Assembly (NCBI GenBank): GCA_914767885.1
Contig: CAJZBQ010000040.1
Location: forward strand, 992,001 to 1,056,000
Reading direction: 5' to 3'
Origin: Blepharisma stoltei
Taxonomy: Eukaryota; Ciliophora; Heterotrichea; Heterotrichida; Blepharismidae
DNA: 64,000 nt
Below are positions 21,101-31,107 of the stretch, one piece after another. The translations under genes and the position numbers were made by a program. Under the pieces are notes generated by a model. That model was not told where the DNA came from. It saw nothing but the letters and a program-made list of their open reading frames with translations, and did no database searches. How positions within the stretch are numbered: position 1 is the stretch's first letter; every line of letters begins with the position of its first letter.

Positions 21101-22550
21101 TTATCTTTTGGATCTCCCTCTTGGTCTAACTTCATGAACTTCTAAAAGAACTGATTCTCCTGCAGCATCTTTAGCCATTGTTGCAAAGGGAGTTTTTAAT
21201 AGAACTGAGTCATTAAACGTGCTTCTTCTTGGTTTCAGGCTTCTTACAGTTGCTTTTCTAATTGAGCTTCTAACTGGATTTTTTTTATCTTCTTTTTTAA
21301 TTGACACATTTTTTTTATTAATAGGACTATTCCCTTGTGATTTTTGTTCAATTTCTGCTGTGGCTTTAGCAATAAGATTTTTAATTTCTTTCTTATCCAG
21401 ATAAATAGACAAAATTATAGATTTTTCTTTTTCTGGCGACTTGCTTTCATTTTGTTTAGATTTCCTTTGTAAATATTCTTTTTTTTTCTCTCTTAAATAA
21501 ATCCTAATATATCTTCACCCAAAAGTCTCTACTGTAGATCTTATTTCAGGTTTCCTCGTTTTTATTAATTTATTCCACATGTACTGCAAAGCTTTTAGCC
21601 TTGCACAGTGTATAAGTCTTCATTTCCTAAAGGTTCTTTGTATTAAAATTATTTTTAAAATCCAAAACGAAGCGATTCTCCCAATTTCACTTCTGCCGAG
21701 GCATATCTCAATGGTCCTGGTAACACATGAAAGGAATTTTTCGCGTCTTTTTATCCTTCAAGTCACTAAATAAGGTCGCAGAATTTTTCTTAATTTTTTG
21801 CGAGCATTTCTTTCTCTTGCATATCTTAAAGCAATTTTCAGTCTCCCAATTCATCGAACTAAAATAGTAAACAGCTTTAATCTTCTCTGTAATTGAAAAA
21901 GCCTATTAGTTTCATACTCAAACTTAGCTTTATAGTTCTGTATTATTGCTAAATGTACTATTAAAATAGTCCAAGTCTTTTTTATATCAACTGCATCTCG
22001 AACGTGCTTTCTGAATTCAAACTTTTTGAATTTCTCTTCAAAATTTTTTTCTCTTTTGCTTTTTTTGACTTTTTCTATCCAAAGTTTAGCTTTTTTAGTT
22101 ATCAGCTCTTTAAGAGATGCTTTTTTTGATTTTTCTTTAATTAAATCGAGCTTTCTTTCAGGTGTAAACAATGAGAGATCTAAGTTAAAACTGTTTTATA
22201 ATAAATCCTAAATTATTAGCTTTATTTATTAATTATTCTACATTAATTTAAAATAGAATAGTCCTAAATCTTTCTTCTGATTTACAACCTTTTTCTCTTG
22301 ATTGATTTTGGATTTTTTGAACTATTTTTTCAATTCTTGTCTCAAAAGTAAATCTTGGCGAAATTGAAAATGTGAAACTTTGACTTAATTCAGGCATTTT
22401 TGGACAATAAGTACCTGGACCAAGTTTACGCTCAAAATATGACTGGGTTGAAGTTTTATTAAGAGTAAACCGAGATTGATCAATATATGGCAATGGCTTT
22501 CAGTTGGTTTTTTGGTCATGAGACTTTTTCGAGGTATTTTCAGCAGACAT
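21101..22550 (-). CDS. SHIPPO-like, Arg/Lys-rich helical protein
   Basis: 458 residues after removing one 73-bp IES, reading several TGA as Trp (KTNWKPLPY, VRWIGRLK, LVTWRIKRR, FRKWRLIHC, FGWRYIRIY). Near the N-terminus, QSYFERKLGPGTYCPK resembles a SHIPPO/STPGR repeat of axonemal microtubule-associated proteins. The rest is strongly basic and helical with spaced Trp and Arg, somewhat like IQ-type calmodulin-binding helices. A ciliary or microtubule-associated role is plausible but not shown. Start ATG at 22550, stop TAA at 21101-21103. Confidence 0.75.
22183..22255. other. short IES, 73 bp
   Basis: TA at 22181-22182 and 22254-22255. Excision joins RFRTIL to DLSLFTPERK. A second in-frame TA pairing (22186-22187 with 22259-22260) gives the same length. 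Confidence 0.8.
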
Positions 22551-22603
22551 TAATTTTACTAGAAAATGCACATTTTATTTTAATATTTGATTTTGTTAAG
22601 AAA

Positions 22604-23083
22604 TTACCAAGGGGTGTCTGTGTATTGGGAATAGAGAGAAGCAAAATGCGCTTCCATTTTGATTAAAGACTGCTTTCCTCTTTCCATACAATCTCTATAG
22701 CATAAAACTGCCTCATTTGATAGGTAAGGGGTTCTCCTCTTTTGTTTGGTGCATGAATGAAAGCAAAGATTAAGGGCAGTCTAAATTTATTTTACATCAA
22801 ATTGCGCAAAGCTTGCTTCCTGGTCCTTTTTTAAAGACTCAAGGACACTAATACACTTATTTTTGCATGCAAAAGACTCTCTCAGCTCATAATTTTCCAC
22901 AGAAAAACAATCTCTGCTGCATTCAAATGCTGATTTCTAATTAAAAATCACTAATAAAACTCTATAAGGAATTTCCAATCTTTCTACTAAATCTTTTGCG
23001 CAACCCTTAATCTCATTAACTCCCTCCATAAGACTTTTATCAAATGGGCTTGTCTTATATTCATGGATATCTCTTTCCTCCAT
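22604..23083 (-). CDS. FAM136A-like (DUF842) twin-CX3C protein
   Basis: 149 residues after two 15-nt introns. Four CX3C motifs with the family's spacing are visible: CSRDC, CKNKC, CFHSC and CYRDC. FAM136A proteins are small, helical and localise to the mitochondrial intermembrane space; the exact function is unclear. The first motif is preceded by EIKGCAKDLVERLEIPYRVL. Start ATG at 23083 and stop TAA at 22604-22606. The gene diverges from the CENPJ-like gene with about 40 bp between starts, so both promoters must fit in that gap. Confidence 0.82.
22781..22795 (-). other. 15-nt intron
   Basis: GTAAAATAAATTTAG on the minus strand. Removal joins AQFD to TALNLCFHSC and recovers the third CX3C motif. 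Confidence 0.9.
22937..22951 (-). other. 15-nt intron
   Basis: GTGATTTTTAATTAG on the minus strand. Removal joins PYRVLL to KSAFECSRDC. Confidence 0.9.
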
Positions 23084-23123
23084 ATATATTTATTATGCTT
23101 TTCATATTCTTTATATTTAAATT

Positions 23124-24850
23124 ATGTATAAAAAATCGTCTGGGTCTCTATTTGATAAAGCTTTTGAAAGCATGCTAAGGGAAAGTGTAGACGAGTCAGA
23201 GCCTGAATATAACCCTACAAGGTACCTTCAAGAATCCCCAGAAAATGAAGCGTGAGGAGACTTGCAGACTGAGATTCAATATAAAGATGACAAGCCAGAA
23301 ATCGTAAAACAAAGTCAAAATGACAGTAAAGTTATCACTGAGCAGCCACAAATTCAAGCTCCAAAAGTAGGGAAAATTGCTCAAAAATATTTTAATATCA
23401 GGCCAAAAACTGAGCTTCCACCTGTTGCAAAAGAAGAAGACCAAGAAGCAATACTAAAAGATATTTTGTCAAGTAAAATTGAAGAATTAAACTACGAGAT
23501 CCAAAAATTCAAAAAAGACAGTGACCAGCTTAAAAGAGCCAAAATTTTATATGAAGAAAAATGCATCATATATTTTACAAAAAAATATTATTTTTTTATA
23601 AAAAAAATAAATAATAATAATTATTAACCCAGAAAAGCAAAATCAATACCAAAAAGAGGTAGAAGACTTCGAAAAAATCAAGATAAGCGTCCAAGAAGAA
23701 GTCGAAAAAGTTTACGAAAGCGAACAAATGAAATTAAAGCAAGAATTAAAAGTCCATGAAAGAAACCAAAAGGTATTAGCAAATTTCCCTAATAAAAAAG
23801 AAAGAGATGAAATAGAGAGCTTAACACAAACGCTTAATAAATATCAAGAAGAAGATAAGCAGAGAAATATGAGGTATAAGATGAATAAAGAAAGAGCTGT
23901 AAAACAGCTTGAAGATGCAAAGAAAAGACAAGCAGAGCTGCAGGATCAAATTAAAAAAATGCAGATTTTAAAGGAAGAGGCACAAAAAGATCAGCCACAA
24001 GTGACAAATAACCAGATTTATGAGGTTAAAAGACCTCAGGAAATCCAGAAAGTAGCAGAGAAAAAAGAAATATAAGGATAAATTTGAATAAAATAAGATT
24101 AGTATTAGAAACTAAGCCAAAAATTCCAGAAAAATAATAAAGGGAATTTATTTGATGCTTTCATTATATACATTTAAGAATAAATAACAACTCAATTATT
24201 TCCAATCACAGCTATAAACAAAGTTTCGAAGCTTATAAAGGTTTAGATCCTAGCGAGCCTATATCCACTCCTGAATATTCTGAAGTAATCCCTGTGATTT
24301 CACAACAAACAACCCCAGATGGAAAAATTTTGAAAACCTATGAATCTGGGCATAAAGAAATCACATTTCCTAGCGGAGGGAGAAAAGAGGTGTATCCAAA
24401 TGGATATTCAGTGGTTTTTCTAGATAATGAAGACATCAAACAAGTATATCTGAATTATTGCATAGTAAATAATTTATAATAACATTCAAAAAAAATATTA
24501 ATTTAATGTGTTTTAATATATTTCCTGACGGAAAAATCGTATATTTTTATGCCAAACATTCAGCAATTCACACAATTTTTCCGAATTCAATGGAAATAAT
24601 AAAATTCAACGATGGCCAAATAGAAAAACATTATCCTAATGGAAATAAAAAAATAACTTATATAGATGGAACAGTCCGGAGAATTAGTGCTGATGGAGAA
24701 GAAGAAACAACGTTTTCTGACAGTACTCGGTATATTAGCAAAATAGATGGAGAGAAAATCTTAATTCATCCTGGAGGACACAAAGAAGTCACAATGCCGG
24801 ATGGCACAAAATACAGAGAATATGCTGATGGTAGAATTCTCTACATATAA
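23124..24850 (+). CDS. CENPJ/CPAP (SAS-4) homologue with G-box domain
   Basis: 497 residues after three IESs. The N-terminal half is charged and coiled (KQELKVHERNQKVLANFPNK, KKRQAELQDQIKKMQ). The C-terminus is the TCP10/G-box domain, a single long beta-sheet built from repeated PDGK/PNG turns: TPDGKILKTYESGHKEITFP, FPDGKIVYFYA, HYPNGNKKITY, MPDGTKYREYADGRILYI. In CENPJ/SAS-4 this domain binds STIL/Ana2 during centriole assembly. A basal-body assembly role in this ciliate is therefore likely. TGA encodes Trp in NEAWGDLQ. Start ATG at 23124, stop TAA. Confidence 0.9.
23578..23626. other. short IES, 49 bp
   Basis: TA at 23576-23577 and 23625-23626. Almost pure A/T. Excision joins CIIYF to NPEKQNQYQ in frame. 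Confidence 0.7.
24073..24182. other. IES, about 110 bp
   Basis: TA at 24071-24072 and 24181-24182. Excision joins VAEKKEI to NNNSIISNHSYKQ. Neighbouring in-frame TAs make the exact right end uncertain by a few codons. Confidence 0.65.
24447..24520. other. IES in G-box domain, 74 bp
   Basis: TA at 24445-24446 and 24519-24520. Excision joins NEDIKQV to FPDGKIVYF, restoring the PDGK periodicity. Confidence 0.85.
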
Positions 24851-24880
24851 TTAAGCTGATAAATTTATTGAGATCGCTTT

Positions 24881-27064
24881 TTATATTAAAATATTACTAT
24901 GGTGAGAGTCTAATAAAGATTGTCTGTTGGATAGCACAGATTGGTGAGCTGACCCTTCATAATTTTTAATTACATCTTGGTACATCACAGAATCTTCTTC
25001 AAGCGGTCGTATTTCACATGAAATTCTTCTATGCTTTTTTGTGTTGCAGCACATTTCTAACTCCCCCTCTGTATGTGAACAAACCATTGAAAAAATCCCT
25101 ATTTTTCGCCTAAAAACCCGCCCTCTGTGAGCGAACAAAAAGTTTTTATGGAAACTAAATTTGATATATAAGTGATAATATTATATGAAATCTCTAGCGA
25201 ATTTAGTTTAATTTTAAATAGCTTGCATTTCAAAACATAAATTTCGCATATGAAATTAACTTTAAAGTTTTTACAAATTAGAATTTTTTATTTTGAAAAA
25301 AAATTTATAAGATTTATATATAAATTTTTAAAAAACAAAATTGATCCCCTCAGTGAGCGAACAAAATTTTTTTGTTCGTCACGGAGGGGGGAGTAAGCAA
25401 TTTCGGAACGCACTTTGGTCATTTTTCATAAAAGATCCAGTTTGGCTTTCTTCATTTTCTTCGACTTTTATATTTTTTGCAAAACGTTCATTTGTGGTGA
25501 CGTTTTTAAAGAAATTTTGATAATGCACAAATACCAGCATTGTTAATGGTATTAAAAAGAAAAATGAGCCTGTCCCAACAACTCCTGCTAATGATTGGCT
25601 GGATTTTAAAGAAATATTTAGAAGGCCTTCTTTATGCTCAGTGTGTCTTATAACTTCTTCACAAACAATTACAGTAAAGGCTAGCGTAATTCACATAGTG
25701 TTAATAAATCCAAAGAAAAAACCTAAATTTCTGGCTGCAACACAATTATTTACCCATGGGCAATGATGATCGAATTTTTCCACACATTTGTCGCAGCATT
25801 GGCAATGTCTTGATCTTGCCGGTCTATAAATAACACAGTCAGGGCAAACCAAATGGCATTCATATTTTTCATACAATGAAAATAAGCTTGCTCCATCACT
25901 TTCTATGTACCCAGGATTTCTAGCACTCACAAATAAAAACAGCAGTAAAGAAATGCATATCAAGACGCTATAGATATAGCTAACCAGTTCTCCTGAATAT
26001 TGAATATTGAAAAATAAAGTCGCCAAAGTACCACCTCCGTAAAAAATTAAAAAAGTTGCGACTGATACAGACTATTTTAAATTAATTCGGATATGAAATA
26101 TTTAAATTTCTTGAAAATTTTCAATTATTCTATTTATCCCATACAAAACTATTATTAAACATTTAATTTAGTTTAGAATATAAGCAGGCCTTGGAGGGCG
26201 TAATGGTGGCTTCAATCCAAAATCTGACCAAATTGTAGGAGGCTTTAGGACTGAAATTAAATTTTTTTTGTTACCTTGCTGAGCTATCATTAAAGCAGTT
26301 TTATCATCATTATCCTGATTATTAATTACTTTGGTATTTCTATCTGCACCTTTGATAAGTAAATTTCTGATAATTCTGGAATTCCCTGCTATTGTTGCAA
26401 GGTGAAGAGGTGTGTGACCATCTTTGTCTGCTAAATTCGTAGGTGAGCCTAATGCAATTAATAAAGCTGCTGACATTTCACAATAAAAAATTTAAATAAT
26501 TAAATTTGATATATTTATTTTTTTAAAAAAATAAAAAAAAACCATTTCACATCCCATATAGCAAGCCCAATGCAGAGGTGTGCTTCCTTTGTGATCTAAA
26601 TCTCTTGTCCCTAATCCAAGTTCTTTAAAATAAGCAATGATTAAAGGCTGATCTCCTTGTGCAGCTACATGAATTACCCCTAAACCTTGTTTATTTATGG
26701 CATTGGTTTCTGCACCAATTTCCAATAACTTTTTAATTATTTTCTAATTGATTTTTACAAGGTTTCCTTTAAAAGCTCCAAAATGTAGCGCTGTGAACCC
26801 TTCATTTGTTTTTTTATTTACTCATTCCGCTAAGACATTATTAGCATCTTCACCATAAATTTGTTTCACCTGAATTATCTATACATGAGAAATCAAAAAT
26901 TCTAAAACAGCGTAATTTCCGTTTAGGCTTGATACATGAAGAGCTGTATAGTGTTTTTGGTCTATTGCTTCTGTAGGGTTTAATCCTGTTCTACGTAAGA
27001 TTCTGTAAATATCTACAATGTCAGCTTTGTGAATAGCGTTAAGAAATAGCTGAGCATCTGCCAT
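24881..27064 (-). CDS. ankyrin-repeat DHHC palmitoyltransferase (HIP14/ZDHHC17 type)
   Basis: 546 residues after three IESs and two 15-nt introns. At least six ankyrin repeats ([62 protein letters not shown]) precede membrane segments and the DHHC cysteine-rich domain: [34 protein letters not shown]. The catalytic Cys is in DHHC. The enzyme transfers palmitate to protein cysteines at the Golgi or plasma membrane, and the ankyrin part recruits substrates. TGA encodes Trp in LAEWVNKK and after GFINTM. A C-terminal Cys pair (EMCCNTKK) follows the MITE. Confidence 0.93.
25061..25396. mobile_element. MITE-type IES, copy B (336 bp)
   Basis: TAA at 25058-25060 and 25394-25396. Same orientation as copy A, with shorter C/G runs (CTCCCCCTCTGTATGTGAAC ... 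GTTCGTCACGGAGGGGGGAG) and several indels. Excision joins SAFRNCL to [11 protein letters not shown]. Confidence 0.9.
26068..26175. other. IES, 108 bp
   Basis: TA at 26066-26067 and 26174-26175. Excision joins PRPAYIL to [12 protein letters not shown], between the ankyrin domain and the first membrane segment. Confidence 0.72.
26483..26551. other. IES in ankyrin repeat, 69 bp, 9-bp repeat without TA
   Basis: CATTTCACA is repeated at 26474-26482 and 26543-26551. Excision of one period gives [20 protein letters not shown] and an exact 33-residue ankyrin spacing to the next TPLH. A TA-based alternative would lengthen that repeat. Confidence 0.85.
26744..26758 (-). other. 15-nt intron
   Basis: GTAAAAATCAATTAG on the minus strand. 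Removal joins FGAFKGNL to [11 protein letters not shown] in an ankyrin repeat. Confidence 0.9.
26870..26884 (-). other. 15-nt intron
   Basis: GTATAGATAATTCAG on the minus strand. Removal joins EFLISH to [11 protein letters not shown] and removes an in-frame TAG. Confidence 0.9.
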
Positions 27065-27160
27065 TTTATGGCAACTTTAGCATAATTACAAAATCTCCTG
27101 CAATTTTATTGGGGAAAATGAAAAATCATGTGATTATTTTTATCAAAAATCAGTAATAAA

Positions 27161-27769
27161 ATGAATTTGGGAGAAAATCGAGAAAATGAAGAGTTCTTAA
27201 GGTGCTGTGGAGGACCTTATGAAAAATTTTTATGTTTGACGCTAAAATTCGCTGTTGTAATTATTGCAATTATTGACATTGGGTTGGGATTTATAGGTGT
27301 TTGAACACTTATAATTGTAGCGGGATATTATGAGATGCTTCAGCATCTATCTCTTTGAATGTATTTACGGCCGGTACTTTCAGTAGTAGGAGGATTTTTC
27401 CGAATGTTTGGCTTATACGCTATGCTGAGAGCTGACCACTCGAAATTGCGATATTACTCAGTATATAAAATTATAGAATTTTTTATGCTTTGCATTTTCA
27501 GGCCTCTTGAATATGTATATTGCGAAGTAAATGATACATGCGGGTGGCTTTACTTTATTAGCGTGTGAATTGGAACATTTATATCGCTTATTTATACGAA
27601 AACTGTATGGAGTACAAACGTAAGATTAAGAAACAACGAGACTTTATTGGTGATGCATGGAAAAGCAGTTGCAGAATTGCTGGAACAAAGGAGAAATTTT
27701 ATATATCAGCCTGTTTATGGGGTTCCAATATCCCAAACTCAATTCAGCCTATCGATGGCACAGGCATAA
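27161..27769 (+). CDS. small multispanning membrane protein, family member 1
   Basis: 202 residues, single exon, reading TGA as Trp in GVWTLIIV, LSLWMYL and SVWIGTF. A polar N-terminus (MNLGENRENEEFL) leads into about four hydrophobic segments (FAVVIIAIIDIGLGFIG, ISVWIGTFISLIY). A conserved loop, KTVWSTNVRLRNNETLLVMH, is followed by a soluble Gln-rich tail. The same pattern recurs in the copies at 28183, 29095 and 30402, so this is a tandem family. No known domain is recognised. Confidence 0.8.
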
Positions 27770-28182
27770 TATTAAAAGCCATAATTAATTTCTTGATTAT
27801 TAATTTTTAAATCCACTTCTTCATAATATAGAAAGTTTTTTGCTGCATTTTTATCAAAACTTTAGAGAAAAGAGCAGCTTGAAAGGAAATTGTTAAAATC
27901 TAGGTGTATTTTAGAAATTTAATAGCTTAATCTTAGCATATTTAACAATTGATTTAATATATTTATTGGCAAGTACTTAAATTATTATAAATAGCACTAG
28001 CAATCAGTAATAGCCTTAGAAACATCTTTAAAATTTTTTTGACTTTTCTGTTTTTTAAGTGCCTATTTAAGAACCTCAGAGTGTTTACCTGAATATAGAC
28101 ATTTTATTTGATCATTATATCCCATAATAAAATTACACTATTTAAGCTTTTTAGCTTTCTTCATTTTATAGAATATGAATAA
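27770..28182. other. intergenic in membrane-protein array
   Basis: AT-rich with no open frame or repeat of note; it separates paralogues 1 and 2. Confidence 0.5.
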
Positions 28183-28748
28183 ATGGATAGCAGCTCAAAT
28201 TCAGACAATGAGAAATTTTTGAATCGCTTTAGAAAGCCATATGAAAGAGTCTTATGCCTGACTCTGTATACAGCAGTCATAATAATTGCAATTATCGACA
28301 TTGTTATAGGGACAATGGGCTTTTCAACAATGATAACTCTTAGCTCAGCAAAGCAATGCAGCCAATATACGCTCTATTTAGAGATGCAAGCCCTTGTTAA
28401 TATGCAGCCTTTTCTTTCGCGATATCAGGATTAATAGGCCTATGTAGATCAAAGTTTGTACTTTTTGAGAGGTATCAGCAATTCAAAATTGTGGAATGGA
28501 ATTTACTTTTCTTAATAAGATGCATGAGATTTACTACTGAAGCTAATTTCTATGGGTTTATTTCTGCCTCTCTTTATGTAGTAATCCTAACCACAATTGG
28601 GTTCTTTTTAACTAAAATTGAGTGGAGCACTTATATTAGGCTAAAATATAATGAAACTTTGCTAGTTATGCATGGCAAAGAAGTTGAAATGATTAGGCAG
28701 CAGCCTGTCAATGCTACAGGGCAGCAATTTTATATGGTCTCATCCTAA
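28183..28748 (+). pseudogene. membrane-protein family member 2, frameshifted
   Basis: Starts MDSSSNSDNEKFLNRFRKPY, close to members 1 and 4. After ALVN the frame runs to a premature TAA at 28432-28434. Supplying one missing base there restores ISGLIGLCRSKFVLFERYQQ, and on to KIEWSTYIRLKYNETLLVMH and a TAA at 28748. A one-base deletion near 28405 therefore breaks the gene, unless it is a sequencing error. The 3' half is otherwise well preserved, so the lesion would be recent. Confidence 0.75.
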
Positions 28749-29094
28749 TCGGGATGCATCGGGAAAGGTTGAAATGAAATCTAATATCTAATTTTAATTT
28801 CAATTTTTCTATAATAATATGAATGTTTGACTTTATTTTTCTTTAGATCAGTTTTATTCTATGTAGGTGATGCGTGATTAGAATTTGGAGCTTAAATTTA
28901 AACAATACCTTTTATGAGCAGCCAAGAATACTTGAAAGAAGCTCATATGCCTATAAGGCAGAATAATAAATAATTATTTTAATATATTATTAATCCTCTA
29001 TTTTATTTCAGGCATTTCTTTATAGAATACCAGTAACCCATCTTTTTCAATAATATTTTATAACTCAAAATTTTTAAATAAATCGACGTTAACA
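28749..29094. other. intergenic in membrane-protein array
   Basis: No coding frame or repeat recognised; AT-rich. Confidence 0.45.
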
Positions 29095-29660
29095 GAAAAG
29101 AAAAATTCTTGAGCTATTTTGAAAAACCATATGAAAATGGCTTATTCATGAGTTTAAACACAGAAGTCAGAATAGCGGCTATATTATATATTATCTCTGC
29201 ATTAATCAGCTTTTATCAATTCTATCTCAAAAAAATCTTGTGTTTGTTTTTCAATCTTGGCTCTTTGCTGAAATAGATATTCTCGTTATATGGCAGGTGC
29301 TAGTTTTGCAGTGGAAGGATTATTAGGTATAAATAATCCAGATATTTAGGGTTGAAACATTATCAGCAATATAAAATTATCAAATTTTGACCCCTAAGCT
29401 GAATTATTAGTCAGAAGCTAGGAAGCCCTAGAACTCTCAGTAGAGCAAGAGGAGTTAGCCCAGAGCAGTATAAGGTGACTTAATAAGGTAGATTTGAGAT
29501 AATTGTGGCATCACAGGGAACTTTCCAATAAATAATTAATGCTATCCTAATTCCAAAAAAATAACGAAAATTATTTGGTTAAGTATAGTAAAGCAGCTGA
29601 AATGAATAATCAGGAGTCAGGAGACCTCAGAAGTCCATCTTTTTATGCTGTCTCATCGTG
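29095..29660 (+). pseudogene. membrane-protein family member 3, decayed
   Basis: KEKFLSYFEKPYENGLFMSL and AAILYIISALISF match the N-terminal part of the family. HYQQYKIIKF matches the middle motif and the end resembles ...FYAVSS. Several stops and frame changes lie between them. This is a clear relic, older than the break in member 2. Confidence 0.7.
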
Positions 29661-29927
29661 ATTATATTGTGCTATCTATACGTTTAATATAAAATTAAAA
29701 ACTTAATCCTATTTTGATGTTTTAAGGTATAGAAAAATGAGCAAATAAATAATCGAAAAAAAAGCTAATGTTTATCTACAAATTATTTTTCAATGATTTT
29801 GGACCTTATGCATTCATGCTATATTGCTATTATTTGATTTTAATTTTTCTCTTTAAATTATTCAAAAGCAAATGCAAATTAATTTCTAAAAATTAGATTT
29901 ATTTGCGATCTAATAATTATTGCTTAA

Positions 29928-30311
29928 CTCCCCCCCCCTCCGTGAGCGAACAAAACCATTAGAAAAATCGCCATTTTTTGACCAAAAACCCACCCTCCGT
30001 GAGTGAACAAAAATATTTTTAATAGAAAAAATTTTAATAGAAAAAAATTTTGCTATATAAGTGATAATTAGTATAATGAAATCTAGAGCTAATTCTGTTT
30101 AATTTTAAACAAATTGCGTTTTAAAACATAAATTTTGCAAATTAAATTAGTATTTGCTTCCCAATTTTTGCAAATTAGGATTTTTTTTAAATTTCGAAAA
30201 AAAATATTTTTTATAAAATTTATATATAAATTGTTTTTAAAAAACAAAATTAACCCCCCTCCGTGAGTGAACAAAATTTTTTTGTTCGCTCACGGAGGGG
30301 GGGGGGAGTAA
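29928..30311. mobile_element. MITE, full-length copy C (384 bp), intergenic
   Basis: TAA at 29925-29927 and 30309-30311. Same orientation and nearly the same sequence as copy A, including the internal direct repeat and the right-end hairpin. It sits between the decayed and intact membrane-protein paralogues, so it does not break a gene. Confidence 0.9.
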
Positions 30312-30401
30312 GAAACATTTTTTTTGATTAATTATATAAATAAAAATTCTTATAACAATATATATATCTATTTTATGCTATTCAATAAAATATAAATACA
30401 A

Positions 30402-31034
30402 ATGGATTTAAGACCCAGCTCAGAAAATGAACACTTTCTTCTCAGCTGCTTCGGCGGCCCCTACAAAGGAGCTTTATATTGTCTCACACTAAAAGCAGCA
30501 GTCATCATAATAGCAGTCATCGACATTGTGCTAGGCGCTTTATGCTTTCTTGAATTAGCGTTTATCCTCCTTAAGCAATATTACTCAGAAGTTGATATTG
30601 TCATAGGGCTCCACGATTTGCTAGACATCGTAGCCTTATTTTTTGCTTTAAAAGGAATCAGCGGTATTACAAAGGTTGACTCTTTGCTGCTTCACCCTTA
30701 CAGTCAATATAAAACTGTGGAATTGTGCTTTCTTATCCCTCTAAGACTAGTAAAACACATTGTTTTCTGTGAAGAATTAGGTATTTGTGGGTGGGGTTAC
30801 TTTGTATTTGGAATAATGATAGCAAATTTGGTATCTTTTTTCTTTGCAAAAACTGTATGGAGTGCCTATATAAGGTTGAGCAATAATGAGACTTTGATGG
30901 TAATGCATGGAAAAGAAGTGGTAGAGATGATGCAGCAACAGCCCAGGGTGTTAGGAATTCAGCCAGTTTATGCTGTTCCTGGGCAAACAATAATTCAAAC
31001 GCCTGTGGGTCAAGCTGTAAGACCTGTAGTTTAA
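30402..31034 (+). CDS. small multispanning membrane protein, family member 4
   Basis: 210 residues, intact single exon. MDLRPSSENEHFLLSCFGGP is followed by hydrophobic segments (AVIIIAVIDIVLGALCFLEL, DLLDIVALFFALKG), the loop HPYSQYKTVELCFL, the conserved KTVWSAYIRLSNNETLMVMH and a Gln/Pro-rich tail. It is the best-preserved copy of the array. About four transmembrane segments and no signal peptide suggest an integral membrane protein of unknown function. Confidence 0.85.
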   Translation: MDLRPSSENEHFLLSCFGGPYKGALYCLTLKAAVIIIAVIDIVLGALCFLELAFILLKQYYSEVDIVIGLHDLLDIVALFFALKGISGITKVDSLLLHPYSQYKTVELCFLIPLRLVKHIVFCEELGICGWGYFVFGIMIANLVSFFFAKTVWSAYIRLSNNETLMVMHGKEVVEMMQQQPRVLGIQPVYAVPGQTIIQTPVGQAVRPVV

Positions 31035-31107
31035 TTAGACATTTTTAGGTTTTTGTTTAATTATTTTTTTGATTTATTTAATCACCTATGAATTATTATA
31101 TGTGTGC

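Noticed and set aside
24881-25138. Open frame beginning [12 protein letters not shown]
   Set aside because: Same artefact at MITE copy B; only the part from EMCCNTKK on is DHHC-protein coding.
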